Shown here: positions 17,325 to 26,300 of the stretch, piece after piece
Layout: the number at the start of each line of letters is the position of its first letter
Numbering within the stretch: the first letter of the stretch is position 1
NCBI GenBank assembly: GCA_027622005.1
Contig: JAQBZH010000025.1
Span: 1-34,683 of the forward strand
DNA length: 34,683 nucleotides
Source of the DNA: Bacteroidota bacterium
GTDB lineage: Bacteria; Bacteroidota; Rhodothermia; Rhodothermales; UBA10348
Direction of reading: 5' to 3'
Position numbers and translations under genes: made by a program
The notes under the pieces: generated by a model
What the model saw: only the letters and a program-made list of their open reading frames with translations
The model's database searches: none
Told to the model about the DNA's origin: nothing

Positions 17325-18656
17325 ATGAACTCATCCAGAAGACAATTCATCAAGAACTCGGGCCTGGCTACAACGGGCTTGGCGGCAACAGCCTGGGTGG
17401 GCAGTCCGGCCATTTGGACCGGGATGCGAGGGATGCCTTCCGATCAGATTCGTTTTGGAGCCATTGGGGTGAACGGGATGGGTTTTTCCAATGTGAATTC
17501 TTTCCTACAGCAAGAAAACTTGGTTTGCGCGGCCTTGTGCGATGTAGATCAGTCTGTGCTGGCCCGTAGAATTACGGATACGGAAACGAGACAGGGTTCC
17601 AAGCCAGACGTTTACGGGGATTACCGTAAACTCCTGGAGAGACAAGACCTTGATTTTGTGATTATTGGAACGCCTGACCATTGGCATTGCCTTCAGGCGG
17701 TGCATTCGATGGAGGCCGGCAAGCATGTTTATGTTGAAAAGCCGCTAGCTAATTCGATTACCGAATGCGACATCATGCTAGCGGCTGCCCGTCATCATGG
17801 AAAACTCGTTCAAATGGGACAGTGGCAGCGGAGCGGCCCCCACTGGCGGGACGCTGTAAACTTTGTTCACTCAGGAGCGCTTGGGAAAGTTCGAACGGTG
17901 AAAGCATGGGCTTATCAGGGATGGATGAAACCCGTACCGATTTATGCGGATGAAGCGGCTCCGGCTGGGGTGGATTACGACTCATGGTTAGGCCCAATGG
18001 CTAACCGGTCATTTAATAAAAACCGCTTCCACTTCAATTTTAGGTGGTTTTGGGACTATGCAGGGGGATTGATGACCGACTGGGGGGTACACATTATTGA
18101 CTATGCTCTGTTCGGAATGAACGCTCCTTACCCTACCTCCGTAATGTCGAGTGGAGGCAAATTTGCCTATCCCGACGATGCTTCCGAAACCCCGGATACG
18201 CTCCAAGCCGTTTTTGAATTTGACGGATTCACGATGTTATGGGAGCATGCCACTGGGATTGATCTTGGACCGTATGGTCGCAACCATGGAGTGGCTTTTA
18301 TCGGAAACAACGGGACGCTTGTGGTTGATCGTGGAGGCTGGGAGGTTATTGCTGAAGACGATGGTGGGAAACCGCTTATGGAAGTACCAGCAAAAGTAAA
18401 GCAAGAAGGAAACGACCTACATCGCCACACAGTCAATTTCTCGGATGCCATTCGCAGTGGTGCAAACCTGAATGCGGGGGTCGAAGTCGGCCACAAAGCG
18501 GCTGTCGTAGCCCACATGGGTAATGTGGCGTTTAAAACCGGACGAAAAGTGTATTGGGATCAGGCAACCAGATCTTTTGCGAATGATCCTGAAGCCAACG
18601 CCCTTCGTACTCCGACCTACCGAGCCCCTTGGACCTTACCTGACTACAAACTATGA
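17325..18656 (+). CDS. Tat-exported Gfo/Idh/MocA-family oxidoreductase
   Basis: A twin-arginine signal (SRRQFIK, Arg5-Arg6, followed by a mild hydrophobic stretch to about residue 30) sends the folded, cofactor-loaded enzyme to the periplasm. The Rossmann glycine motif is GAIGVNGMG (45-53), the family lysine motif is VEKPLA with E138-K139-P140, and the catalytic-domain motif is GGLMTDWGVHIIDYAL with D252, H256 and D259. Members of this Tat-exported group have been linked to oxidation of glycosides at C3. The stop overlaps the start of the DUF1080 gene (ATGA, 18653-18656), so the two are translationally coupled, which supports sequential action on one substrate. Start codon ATG at 17325; length 443 aa is normal. 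Confidence 0.93.
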   Translation: MNSSRRQFIKNSGLATTGLAATAWVGSPAIWTGMRGMPSDQIRFGAIGVNGMGFSNVNSFLQQENLVCAALCDVDQSVLARRITDTETRQGSKPDVYGDYRKLLERQDLDFVIIGTPDHWHCLQAVHSMEAGKHVYVEKPLANSITECDIMLAAARHHGKLVQMGQWQRSGPHWRDAVNFVHSGALGKVRTVKAWAYQGWMKPVPIYADEAAPAGVDYDSWLGPMANRSFNKNRFHFNFRWFWDYAGGLMTDWGVHIIDYALFGMNAPYPTSVMSSGGKFAYPDDASETPDTLQAVFEFDGFTMLWEHATGIDLGPYGRNHGVAFIGNNGTLVVDRGGWEVIAEDDGGKPLMEVPAKVKQEGNDLHRHTVNFSDAIRSGANLNAGVEVGHKAAVVAHMGNVAFKTGRKVYWDQATRSFANDPEANALRTPTYRAPWTLPDYKL

Positions 18657-19417
18657 AATCCTTTTTGATCTGTTTTTTGATCATATTTGCGCTTTGTTCT
18701 GTGGAGAGCGGCTCCCTTGCGATGGCACAGAATCAGGCCCAGGATCAAATTTGGAAGCCAGAACTGACTGAAAAATGGAGTCCCGTGCCGGCCATTGTGA
18801 CCTCGGGGGTCGGTTCAATGGCACCTTCAGATGCTATAGTTCTGTTTGATGGGAGCGGACTTTCTTCTTGGGAGGCCGTCGGTGGAGGCGCAGCCAAATG
18901 GAAAGTTGCTGAAGGGATAGTGACCGTCGAAGCCACAACTGGAGATATTCGAACCAAGCAATTATTTGGAGATGTTCAACTTCACCTTGAGTGGCGAACT
19001 CCGGCCATAGTCGATGGAGAGGGTCAGGGCCGCGGAAATAGCGGGGTCTTTTTCCACGAAGTCTATGAAGTGCAAATTCTGGATTCCTATAACAATGTGA
19101 CCTACTCGAATGGGCAGGCCGGTTCGGTCTATAAACAGCATATTCCGTTAGTTAATGCATCCAGGGGCCCGGGAGAATGGCAGACGTATGATATCGTCTT
19201 TCAATCGCCGGTCTTTGCGGAAGATGGAGAAGTGGTTCGAAATGCCATTTTGACGGTTTTTCACAACGGCGTACTTATACAAAACCATGTCGAATTAACG
19301 GGTCACACGCCGTATATCGGGCCCCCGAAGTACGAACCACACGGCAAAGGGGCCATAAAATTGCAGGATCACGGCAACCCAATGAGTTTTCGAAACATCT
19401 GGGTACGGGAGCTGTGA
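18653..19417 (+). CDS. DUF1080 protein, probable 3-keto-glycoside hydrolase
   Basis: Secreted protein of 254 aa with a signal peptide (hydrophobic 3-23, cleavage near AMA-Q at 25-26). The DUF1080 lectin-like fold is indicated by IVLFDGSGLSSWE (62-74), HLEWRTPA, GRGNSGVFF, YEVQILDSY, GSVYKQ, GEWQTYDIVF and the C-terminal IKLQDHGNPMSFRNIWVREL. The last block is the family hallmark. DUF1080 members are described as 3-keto-disaccharide hydrolases that split glycosides previously oxidised at C3. The 4-bp overlap with a Tat-exported Gfo/Idh/MocA dehydrogenase gene gives the matching first step, so the pair probably acts in the periplasm on the same glycoside. Metal and catalytic residues cannot be assigned with certainty by eye. 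Confidence 0.9.
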   Translation: MKSFLICFLIIFALCSVESGSLAMAQNQAQDQIWKPELTEKWSPVPAIVTSGVGSMAPSDAIVLFDGSGLSSWEAVGGGAAKWKVAEGIVTVEATTGDIRTKQLFGDVQLHLEWRTPAIVDGEGQGRGNSGVFFHEVYEVQILDSYNNVTYSNGQAGSVYKQHIPLVNASRGPGEWQTYDIVFQSPVFAEDGEVVRNAILTVFHNGVLIQNHVELTGHTPYIGPPKYEPHGKGAIKLQDHGNPMSFRNIWVREL

Positions 19418-19620
19418 ACAGATGCGGATAACTTCGGTGATTTCCCGGATTTGACCACGTTTCTGTTCGTCAATGAATGCAGGATTAACAGAAAATGCTT
19501 GAAAACACGCCCGATTTGGGCGACAGAAAGGGTTTACGGCGTGAACATCGAACGATAATTCTCGTTTAGTGGCGCTGCTGAGTCCATTTTGGATTCTTAT
19601 TAACCAAATTTAGACTTTAC

Positions 19621-20433
19621 ATGAAACTCAATTGGATGTCAGGCCTTGTTGTGATCGCGATGATCTTGACCGCCTGTAGCCCTTCAAAAGATGGTCTGCA
19701 AATTAAAGACCTAGTTGTTGGAGAGGGAGAAGTAGCCACCGTCGGCTCCCAGGTATCAGTGCATTACAGCGGCTGGTTGTATGCGCCTGATTCAACGGGC
19801 GGCAAAGGGACGTTTTTTGATGGTTCCGTTGATCGCGGACAGCAATTCAATTTCATCCTCGGCTTTGGCCAGGTCATTCCAGGTTGGGACCAAGGCTTGG
19901 AAGGAATGAAAGTTGGCGGCAAGCGCGAACTCATCATCCCAGCTGAACTGGCTTACGGAGTGGAAGGAAGAGGATCTATTCCTGCCAATTCGGCCTTGAT
20001 TTTTGAAGTTGAACTTTTTGATGTTACGGATCTTTCTAGCGACATCATCAAGGAAGAACTGGTAGTAGGAGAAGGCGCTGAAGCTACTCCTGGTATGCAG
20101 ATCAAGGTGCATTACACCGGATGGCTTATGAATGCAGATTCCACCGAATCCAAAGGTGCTGAGTTTGATAGCTCCATTGGCCGCGGCGAAATGCTGGAAC
20201 TACTCATTGCGAGAAGCCAGGTTATTCCAGGTTGGGATTTAGGCCTGTTGGGAATGAAAGTAGGCGGCAAGCGCCGGATTACTATCCCTCCTTACCTAGC
20301 TTATGGAGATCGGGATCTTGGTATTATTCCGCCAAACTCAACTTTGATATTTGAAGTTGAACTGTTTGACGTGGTTGATCCAGCGACAATCGTCGAGCCG
20401 GCAGTTGAAGATTCTACCGGCCAAGGTCAGTAG
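19621..20433 (+). CDS. FKBP-type peptidyl-prolyl isomerase lipoprotein, two domains
   Basis: Envelope foldase that catalyses cis-trans isomerisation of Xaa-Pro bonds. The signal peptide ends in a lipobox LTAC with lipidated Cys19 followed by Ser-Pro-Ser. Two FKBP domains follow at about 24-135 and 136-250. Each has the family signatures VHYSGW or VHYTGW, FDGS or FDSS, VIPGWD (active-site Trp), GMKVGGKR, LAYG and a final ALIFEVELFDV or TLIFEVELFDV. The second domain has a slightly altered LLIARSQVIPGWD strand and YGDRDLGIIPPN. The domains are similar enough to show internal duplication, and a third copy is encoded by the next gene. A strong terminator follows, so the next gene is a separate unit or depends on read-through. 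Confidence 0.93.
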   Translation: MKLNWMSGLVVIAMILTACSPSKDGLQIKDLVVGEGEVATVGSQVSVHYSGWLYAPDSTGGKGTFFDGSVDRGQQFNFILGFGQVIPGWDQGLEGMKVGGKRELIIPAELAYGVEGRGSIPANSALIFEVELFDVTDLSSDIIKEELVVGEGAEATPGMQIKVHYTGWLMNADSTESKGAEFDSSIGRGEMLELLIARSQVIPGWDLGLLGMKVGGKRRITIPPYLAYGDRDLGIIPPNSTLIFEVELFDVVDPATIVEPAVEDSTGQGQ

Positions 20434-20445
20434 TCGATTTTAAGA

Positions 20446-20469
20446 AAAGGCGCCCCGTAAGGCGCCTTT
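20446..20469 (+). terminator. Rho-independent terminator between the FKBP genes
   Basis: Arms AAAGGCGCC (20446-20454) and GGCGCCTTT (20461-20469) enclose a CCGTAA loop and are followed by CTTTTTTAT. It lies 13 bp after the two-domain FKBP stop. Confidence 0.9.
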
Positions 20470-20502
20470 CTTTTTTATAACCCTTTTGGAATAGGTGAAA
20501 TA

Positions 20503-20853
20503 ATGAGTAGCGGGCTAATTATTAATGATCTAGTAGTCGGCGAAGGCGCCGAAGCCGTTTCTGGAAAGATGATCGAAGTGCATTATACCGGTTGGCTGTA
20601 CAACCCAGATGCAACGGATAATAAGGGACGTAAATTCGACAGCTCGGTGGATCGTGGAGAAACTTTTGAGTTTCCGCTAGGCGGTGGACGCGTTATTCGC
20701 GGTTGGGACGAAGGATTTGCCGGGATGAGAATCGGTGGCTTACGCCGACTGACCATTCCTTCCGAGATGGGATATGGAGCGCGCGGCGCGGGCGGAGCTA
20801 TTCCTCCTAACGCAACGCTAGTGTTTGACGTTGAACTGATTAGCGTAGGATAA
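20503..20853 (+). CDS. FKBP-type peptidyl-prolyl isomerase, single domain
   Basis: A 116-aa protein that is one complete FKBP domain and nothing else. Signatures are VHYTGWLY, FDSSVDRGE, VIRGWDEGF with the active-site Trp, GMRIGGLRRLTIP, MGYGARGAGGAIPPN and TLVFDVELISVG. It lacks a signal peptide, so it should act in the cytosol, in contrast to the lipoprotein upstream. N-terminal LIINDLVVGEGAEAVSGKMIEVHYTGW resembles the repeats of the upstream gene, implying that the three domains share a recent ancestor. The ATG at 20503 follows AATAGGTGAAATA, which contains an AGGTG ribosome-binding site. Confidence 0.95.
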   Translation: MSSGLIINDLVVGEGAEAVSGKMIEVHYTGWLYNPDATDNKGRKFDSSVDRGETFEFPLGGGRVIRGWDEGFAGMRIGGLRRLTIPSEMGYGARGAGGAIPPNATLVFDVELISVG

Positions 20854-20915
20854 CCAGGCGCGCTTGCGTTCGTTCTGTACTACTTGCGCCACGCAGTCCG
20901 ATAAATAGCTGCGCG

Positions 20916-22037
20916 CTATTCTGCTGGCTTCCAGTCGTTGGGTAATAAATCCGCTAGACGGAAGAAGGACCAATATCCCATAGACTGGATAGAAGGAGCC
21001 TTAGTAGGCCAAAGAATTCCGGCGACATCAAAGAAGGCCTGATAATCAGGAAGCTGGATAAAACTAATATTGGTTTCCGATTTCATGACCTGTGAAAGCT
21101 CAGAAACGGGCCAGTATCGATCGATATAGCGCTCCCAGCGACTGTCGCCGCCGGATCCGAAATAGGCAACTCGGACCCAGTCTGAAAAGTCGAGACGTTT
21201 GGAAGTACCCGCTTTTCCCGTAAACATGATGGGCTGAGGAGCGCCATAAACGCTTTTTAAGCCGGCCTCAAATACGGGAGAGTGATCTGATTGGGACCCC
21301 GGTCCTTCAGCGAAGTACGCTCCAAATTCTTCCTTTTTCAGCTTTTCATCCGCAAGAGCTTTTAAAAAGTGGCGTTGAGATCCTTCGTACGTTTTATCCC
21401 GCGCTTTATCCCAGTTTTTCTGATCCTTTGGGTTGCTGGAGGCGATGGGGGTGAACAAAACATATCCCGCCCAACCAAATGCGACCTGATTGCCACCCAT
21501 CTGGAAGTCATAAATGGTGACTTCGTAACCTAGCGGATCATTTCTAAAGGTAAACGCGGACGATGCCGCCGCTGTCATAATGTTGGTCGCGGGGTCGTGG
21601 TTTAAGATCAAAACATCCGGGTTGACGATTTCGACGTCTTCGGAGTTTTTGGTCCAAGAAAAGGCTGTAGAATGGAAGAAGTCCAACAGTTCTTCTCTTG
21701 AAAGAGCGGAGGACCCCGTGGCAGGTAGGGCCGGTTTGGGGGCTAGTTTGATGGTAATCGCTGCTGTTAGGTCCGGTGTAACTGTAACCACACCCAACGA
21801 TTCATCTGTAGTAACGGCAACCACTTCAAAAGCGCCAAATCCTGGGGAATTGATCGAAAACGCGCCTTGTGCGTCCGTCGTTGTTGAGAGCGTGGTGAGA
21901 GCAAGGAATACTTTTGCTCCAGAAACTGCCTGACCCTCTGCGTTCGTGACAGTACCGGTTACTGTTTGGGCCTGTGCGTTGGATACGAAAAACAGCAAAA
22001 AAAGGATGGTGGCGGAAGTGCGAGCGTATCGTTTCAT
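20916..22037 (-). CDS. Secreted protein with CarboxypepD_reg-like domain, function unknown
   Basis: Residues 1-23 are a signal peptide (ending AQA-Q). Residues 24-100 form a carboxypeptidase regulatory-like beta-sandwich, starting VTGTVTNAEGQAVSGAKVFL, the same domain that opens SusC-type receptors. It is not followed by a TonB plug or barrel. The remaining 270 residues (about 105-373) are a domain I do not recognise, with EVTIYDFQMGGNQVAFGWAG (172-191), a lysine-rich helix around 205-245 and an aromatic C-terminus. It faces the FKBP gene tail to tail, 62 bp away, and is 82 bp after the membrane protein gene, so the two minus-strand genes may be co-transcribed. A role in surface or periplasmic carbohydrate handling is possible but only by association. 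Confidence 0.75.
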   Translation of the reverse strand: MKRYARTSATILFLLFFVSNAQAQTVTGTVTNAEGQAVSGAKVFLALTTLSTTTDAQGAFSINSPGFGAFEVVAVTTDESLGVVTVTPDLTAAITIKLAPKPALPATGSSALSREELLDFFHSTAFSWTKNSEDVEIVNPDVLILNHDPATNIMTAAASSAFTFRNDPLGYEVTIYDFQMGGNQVAFGWAGYVLFTPIASSNPKDQKNWDKARDKTYEGSQRHFLKALADEKLKKEEFGAYFAEGPGSQSDHSPVFEAGLKSVYGAPQPIMFTGKAGTSKRLDFSDWVRVAYFGSGGDSRWERYIDRYWPVSELSQVMKSETNISFIQLPDYQAFFDVAGILWPTKAPSIQSMGYWSFFRLADLLPNDWKPAE

Positions 22038-22119
22038 TTGAAAAAGCCCTTTTCGGAAGTCAAAAGTGCCGGATAAGGCAAAGTGTTGGTTAATTCAAAG
22101 TACAATATCGATCTCGCTT

Positions 22120-22773
22120 TTACTTCACCCCGACAGCCAGTCCCGCATCACCCATATATTTGAGAAGCGCTTTTATAAATAATATAATTCCGAACATTTC
22201 CATGCCTTCTTCAACCAGCGTGGTCAGATTATAGAGCAAGGAATCGCTTTCCATTGGCTCGCCAATGATTTCCACGCCGACCGACCCACCTACAAAAACG
22301 GTTCCTGCTACTACGAAACCAATGAGCGTGTAGCGTGGAAGAGTCTTTAAAAACGGGAAAAAATACACGCCCAAAACGGCAACAATAACCGCTCCTCCGT
22401 ACGCCCACGTCGTGTCAACTACTGAATTGATCGATTCATGCACACCCGCAATTTCATCTATCGATAAAAATGCAAAGCCCAAAAACAGGACAGTCCACCG
22501 TTTAGCCATCTCATCCTTTTTGTTCTTCTTTTCACGGCTGGTGATCCATAGGAAAAAGGTAGCAACCAGTAGGTTAAACCCTGAATACCATGTTGGTAGG
22601 TTGTTTTCCTCATTCAAATCGAAAAGTTGGAGCAGATACCACGGCGTCTCACTAACTAAATAGTTGTAGGTGACAAGCAGTCCGTGGGCGCACAGAAAAA
22701 ACGTGGCCGTCAGAGACAAAATGCCAATCAATTTGGTCTCGTTAACCGGTATCTGGTAGAGGCGGGTCTTCAT
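22120..22773 (-). CDS. Polytopic membrane protein with conserved acidic and His residues
   Basis: Function unknown. About six transmembrane helices are predicted by eye, near residues 15-37, 62-78, 92-106, 122-141, 148-170 and 188-206. Charged residues sit in or at the edge of helices: NEENNLPTWYSGF (54-66), SIDEIAGVHE (104-113, with D106, E107, H112, E113), E168 in GVEIIGE, and EEGMEM (188-193). This pattern recalls uncharacterised membrane proteins common in many phyla, and the spacing of E/D/H residues is compatible with a metal site inside the membrane, though no homologue of known activity comes to mind. It is preceded by a REP-like hairpin and an orphan sorting domain on the same strand. 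Confidence 0.7.
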   Translation of the reverse strand: MKTRLYQIPVNETKLIGILSLTATFFLCAHGLLVTYNYLVSETPWYLLQLFDLNEENNLPTWYSGFNLLVATFFLWITSREKKNKKDEMAKRWTVLFLGFAFLSIDEIAGVHESINSVVDTTWAYGGAVIVAVLGVYFFPFLKTLPRYTLIGFVVAGTVFVGGSVGVEIIGEPMESDSLLYNLTTLVEEGMEMFGIILFIKALLKYMGDAGLAVGVK

Positions 22774-22815
22774 GGGTGATCTCTTTTCTTGATAAGAACG
22801 GTTGTCTAAAAGTAA

Positions 22816-22848
22816 GTAGGGGGCGCTGGCAAAGCCAGCGCCCCCTAC
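22816..22848 (-). terminator. REP-like perfect hairpin, possible terminator
   Basis: Arms GTAGGGGGCGCTGGC (22816-22830) and GCCAGCGCCCCCTAC (22834-22848) are perfectly complementary over 15 bp around an AAA loop. On the minus strand TTACTTTT follows, a weak T-run, so it can terminate transcription of the sorting-domain remnant. The 5' GTAG plus GC-rich palindrome also fits REP-type elements spread by Y1-type (RAYT) transposases. Confidence 0.6.
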
Positions 22849-22894
22849 ACCTTCATCGACTAATTATACCCTGGCCATAATTCTGGCAGGTATT

Positions 22895-23104
22895 TTACTT
22901 CATCAGCATCATCATTTTGGTGAACTCGCCGTTTGGCGTGGTCAAGCGGTAGATGTAACCGCCGCTTGGTAGTTCACTTGCATCAAATCTTGCCGTGTGC
23001 TTGCCAGCATCCAGAACGCCGTTCACCAGCATCGCGACTCTACGACCCAACAGGTCATAGACTGCAAGCGTGACCTGAGCGGTACTCGAAACACACTTTG
23101 GCAA
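22895..23104 (-). pseudogene. Orphan T9SS type A sorting domain (C-terminal remnant)
   Basis: The 69-residue frame encodes the second half of a type IX secretion sorting domain: VTLAVYDLLGRRVAMLVNGVL, HTARFDASELPSGGYIYRL and a C-terminal TKMMMLMK. The usual preceding block (PNPF...T.I.F.LP) and the whole secreted passenger are missing. The frame opens only with a TTG at 23104 and has a TAA at 23111-23113 just upstream; beyond that stop the same frame is open for a further 40 codons or so without resembling a passenger. It has no signal peptide. Most likely it is the tail of a deleted or rearranged secreted protein gene. It shows that the genome uses a T9SS and helps place the organism. Confidence 0.65.
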
Positions 23105-23342
23105 CGCTTCTTACTTTTCTAAACTATTCGAAGAGACTTTTGGTATTAATCCAAAGTCATACTTGCTATAATTGCCCCCCATAGCGTCTCCCACTCGACC
23201 CTGTTTCGTACCCCATCTCTTGGCCCGTCTCTACCCTGTGTCTCCCCCGCAACATAAACATGCGCAAAAGGGGTTGGCGTTAGCCGCCGACAGCCCTTAG
23301 ATTCAGCATTCCATTTATTTTAGGCATAAACTCATCATCGTT
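23105..23342. other. Gene-free spacer with G-run array
   Basis: This 238-bp spacer must contain the promoter for the BNR gene at 23343. Its notable content is an array of seven C-runs on the plus strand (G-runs on the minus) at 23175-23248. No terminator or confident ORF was found. Confidence 0.5.
23175..23248 (-). repeat. Quasi-periodic array of seven G-runs (possible G-quadruplex)
   Basis: On the minus strand runs of 5, 3, 3, 4, 3, 3 and 6 Gs occur within 74 bp, separated by 7, 7, 9, 9, 6 and 9 bases. GAGAC and CAGGGT motifs recur between them. Four or more G3 runs with loops below 10 nt could fold as a quadruplex with long loops. The array lies about 95-170 bp before the BNR start. Confidence 0.4.
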
Positions 23343-26300
23343 ATGCGCTCTTTTCTTGTTGCAGTGCTGCTCTTTCTTGCGGCGCCAGCGTTCCAAACGG
23401 CTTCATCCCAGTCCATTGATCCATCCTTATATAAGGGACTGGATTTTAGGTTGGTTGGCCCCTTTCGCGGGGGGCGCTCCGCAGCAGTAACCGGCGTACC
23501 TGGGAAGCCCTTACTCTATTACATGGGTTCGACCGGGGGCGGCGTTTGGCGGACAAAAGACGGCGGTCAGACGTGGAATAACATCTCAGACGGTTTTTTC
23601 GGCGGTTCCATTGGCGCCGTTTCGGTATCTGAATGGGATAACAACGTCATTTATGTCGGTGGGGGAGAAAAAACCATCCGGGGTAACGTATCCCACGGTT
23701 ACGGCATGTGGAAGTCCGTGGACGCTGGGAAAACCTGGTCTGACATCGGGCTCAAGGATTCGCGACACATCTCTCGGGTTAGGATCCATCCGAAAAACCC
23801 GGATCTAGTCTACGCATCCGTCATGGGGCATTTGTTCGGTCCAAACAAGGAACGCGGGGTGTATCGCTCCAAAGATGGCGGAAAAACGTGGGAGAATATC
23901 TTATTTGTCAGCGACAAAGCCGGAGCCATGGATTTGGTCATGGACCCCACCAATCCACGTATTTTGTACGCTACGATGTGGGAATTTTACCGGTCGCCGT
24001 ACGAAATGTCCTCGGGCGGAGAAGATTCCGGCCTTTACAAATCGACCGATGGCGGCGATACGTGGGTGGAGCTCACGAACCAAGACAATGGATTGCCCGG
24101 CGGTGTTCTTGGCATAATGGGTGTCGCTGTGTCCCCCGTAAACCCAGAACGGGTATGGGCCATTGTCGAGCACGATAAAGGCGGCGTATATCGCAGCGAA
24201 AATGGCGGCGAAACTTGGACCCGCATCAACGAAGACCGTAATTTGCGTCAGCGTGCATGGTATTACTCCCGGATTTATGCCGGAACGCAGGACGCGGATG
24301 ATGTATGGGTGCTTAATGTCTCGCTTTGGCACAGCAAAGATGGTGGTTCGGAGTATAAGAATGTGGATACGCCTCACGGTGACCACCACGACTTTTGGAT
24401 CGCCCCAGAAGATGCCAACCGACTTGTTGTGGGTGATGATGGAGGAGCGCAGGTCTCGTTTGACGGGGGCGAGAATTGGTCTACTTATTACAATCAGCCC
24501 ACGGCTCAATTTTACCGAGTTGAAACTGACAACCACTTTCCTTACCGGATTTATGGAGGCCAGCAGGACAACTCAACCGTGCGCATCTTGAGCACTTCAA
24601 ACGGCCGCAGTGAACGCGAGTGGGAGTCAACATCGGGGGGCGAAAGCGCTTGGTTAGCCATTCATCCGAACGACCCGGAAATCGTATATGGCGGTTCCTA
24701 CGGCGGCTCGTTCAGTGTAACCAACCACCGCAGCAAGCAAAGTCGATCCATTGATGTATGGCCAGACAATCCAATGGGTCATGGCGCAGAAGACTTTAAA
24801 TATCGGTTTCAGTGGAATTTCCCCATTATTACGTCTCGGCACAATCCAGATGCGGTGCTTGCCACGAGCCAGCACGTTCATCGCTCTACGAATAATGGCC
24901 AAAGCTGGACGTTGATTTCTCCAGATCTGACTAAAAACGATCCTTCGACGCTCGGTCCATCGGGCGGACCCATCACGAAAGACAATACCGCCGTTGAGTA
25001 TTATGCCACCATTTTCACGCTGGCTGAAGGAGCTGAACCAGGTGTTATTTGGACCGGTTCGGACGACGGCCTAATCCACATTACCCGAGATGACGGGAAA
25101 AACTGGACCAATGTGACGCCTCCTAAGGCCATCTTTCCGGACTGGATGATGGTGAACGACATGGTGGTCGATCCGCGCAATCCAGGTGGGCTTTACGTGG
25201 CTGGAACGAGATACAAATCGGATGATTTTGCGCCTTACCTCTATAAAACGTCGGATTATGGCGCTACATGGAAAAAAATCACCAACGGGATTCCCAAAGA
25301 TCACTTTACCCGGACTATTGAAACTGACCCCGTGCGTGCCGGATTGTTGTACGCAGGGACGGAATCTGGAATGTATCTCTCTTTTGACGATGGCGCGAAC
25401 TGGCAGAGCTTTCAGCAGAACCTACCGATCGTGCCTATCACCGACTTGAAATGGAAGGATCACGATTTGGTGGTTGCCACTCAAGGAAGGGCATTCTGGG
25501 TTTTGGATGATTTGACACCACTTTATCACCTAAAAGCCGAGGATAAGGACAAGAAGTACACGTTTAGTTCGCCGTATTCCGCCACCATTGGCGCCGAGAA
25601 TTCAGTGCGATTACGGTACTGGTTCAAAGAGGATCAGAAAGACGATTTAACGATGCGCATTCTCGAGGAAGACGGCACGATTATTAAGACGTTTGAAGGC
25701 AAAGAGGTGCCGGCCAAAAAAGGCTTCAACCAATTCAATTGGAATATGCAATATTCCGATGCAGAGACCTTTGATGGTATCATCATGTGGGCAGGTTCGG
25801 TTCGAGGTCCACGCGCCGTACCTGGAACGTATCAAGCCCGTCTGGTTGTCGGAGAGGATTCGACAACGGTTAATTTCGAAATAAAACCCGATCCACGCAG
25901 CGAATCCAGCATAGCTGACCTCGAAGAGCAGTTTTCCTTCCTTTTGGGGATTCGGGATAAGCTCTCGGAGACTCACAAAGCCATCAAACAAATTCGTTCT
26001 TTACGGAAGCAAGTGAATGACGTTTTAGAACGCGTACCTGCCGATTATGCCCAAGCGGATACCTTAAAAGGATACGCGAAAAGCATTCTGGATGGGATGA
26101 AGGAGGTCGAAGAGGCGCTCTATCAAACCAAGAATCAGTCGGGTCAGGACCCGCTCAACTACCCGATTCGGCTAAATAATAAGCTTGCTGCGGTCGGAGG
26201 AGTGGCTTCGGGCGGAAATTACCGCCCGACCGACCAGGCCTACGGCGTTCGAGATGAGCTTGTATTGCAAATTGACGAATGGCTCACGAAGCTGGCTGAT

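Noticed and set aside
19508-19522. CGCCC-GATTT-GGGCG hairpin after the DUF1080 gene
   Set aside because: Only five base pairs and no T-run; too weak to call a terminator.
23901-24536. Long minus-strand frame (211 aa) opposite the second BNR gene
   Set aside because: It is antisense to a well-supported gene with many Asp boxes and has no family signature; repeated Gly/Asp codons produce long antisense frames.
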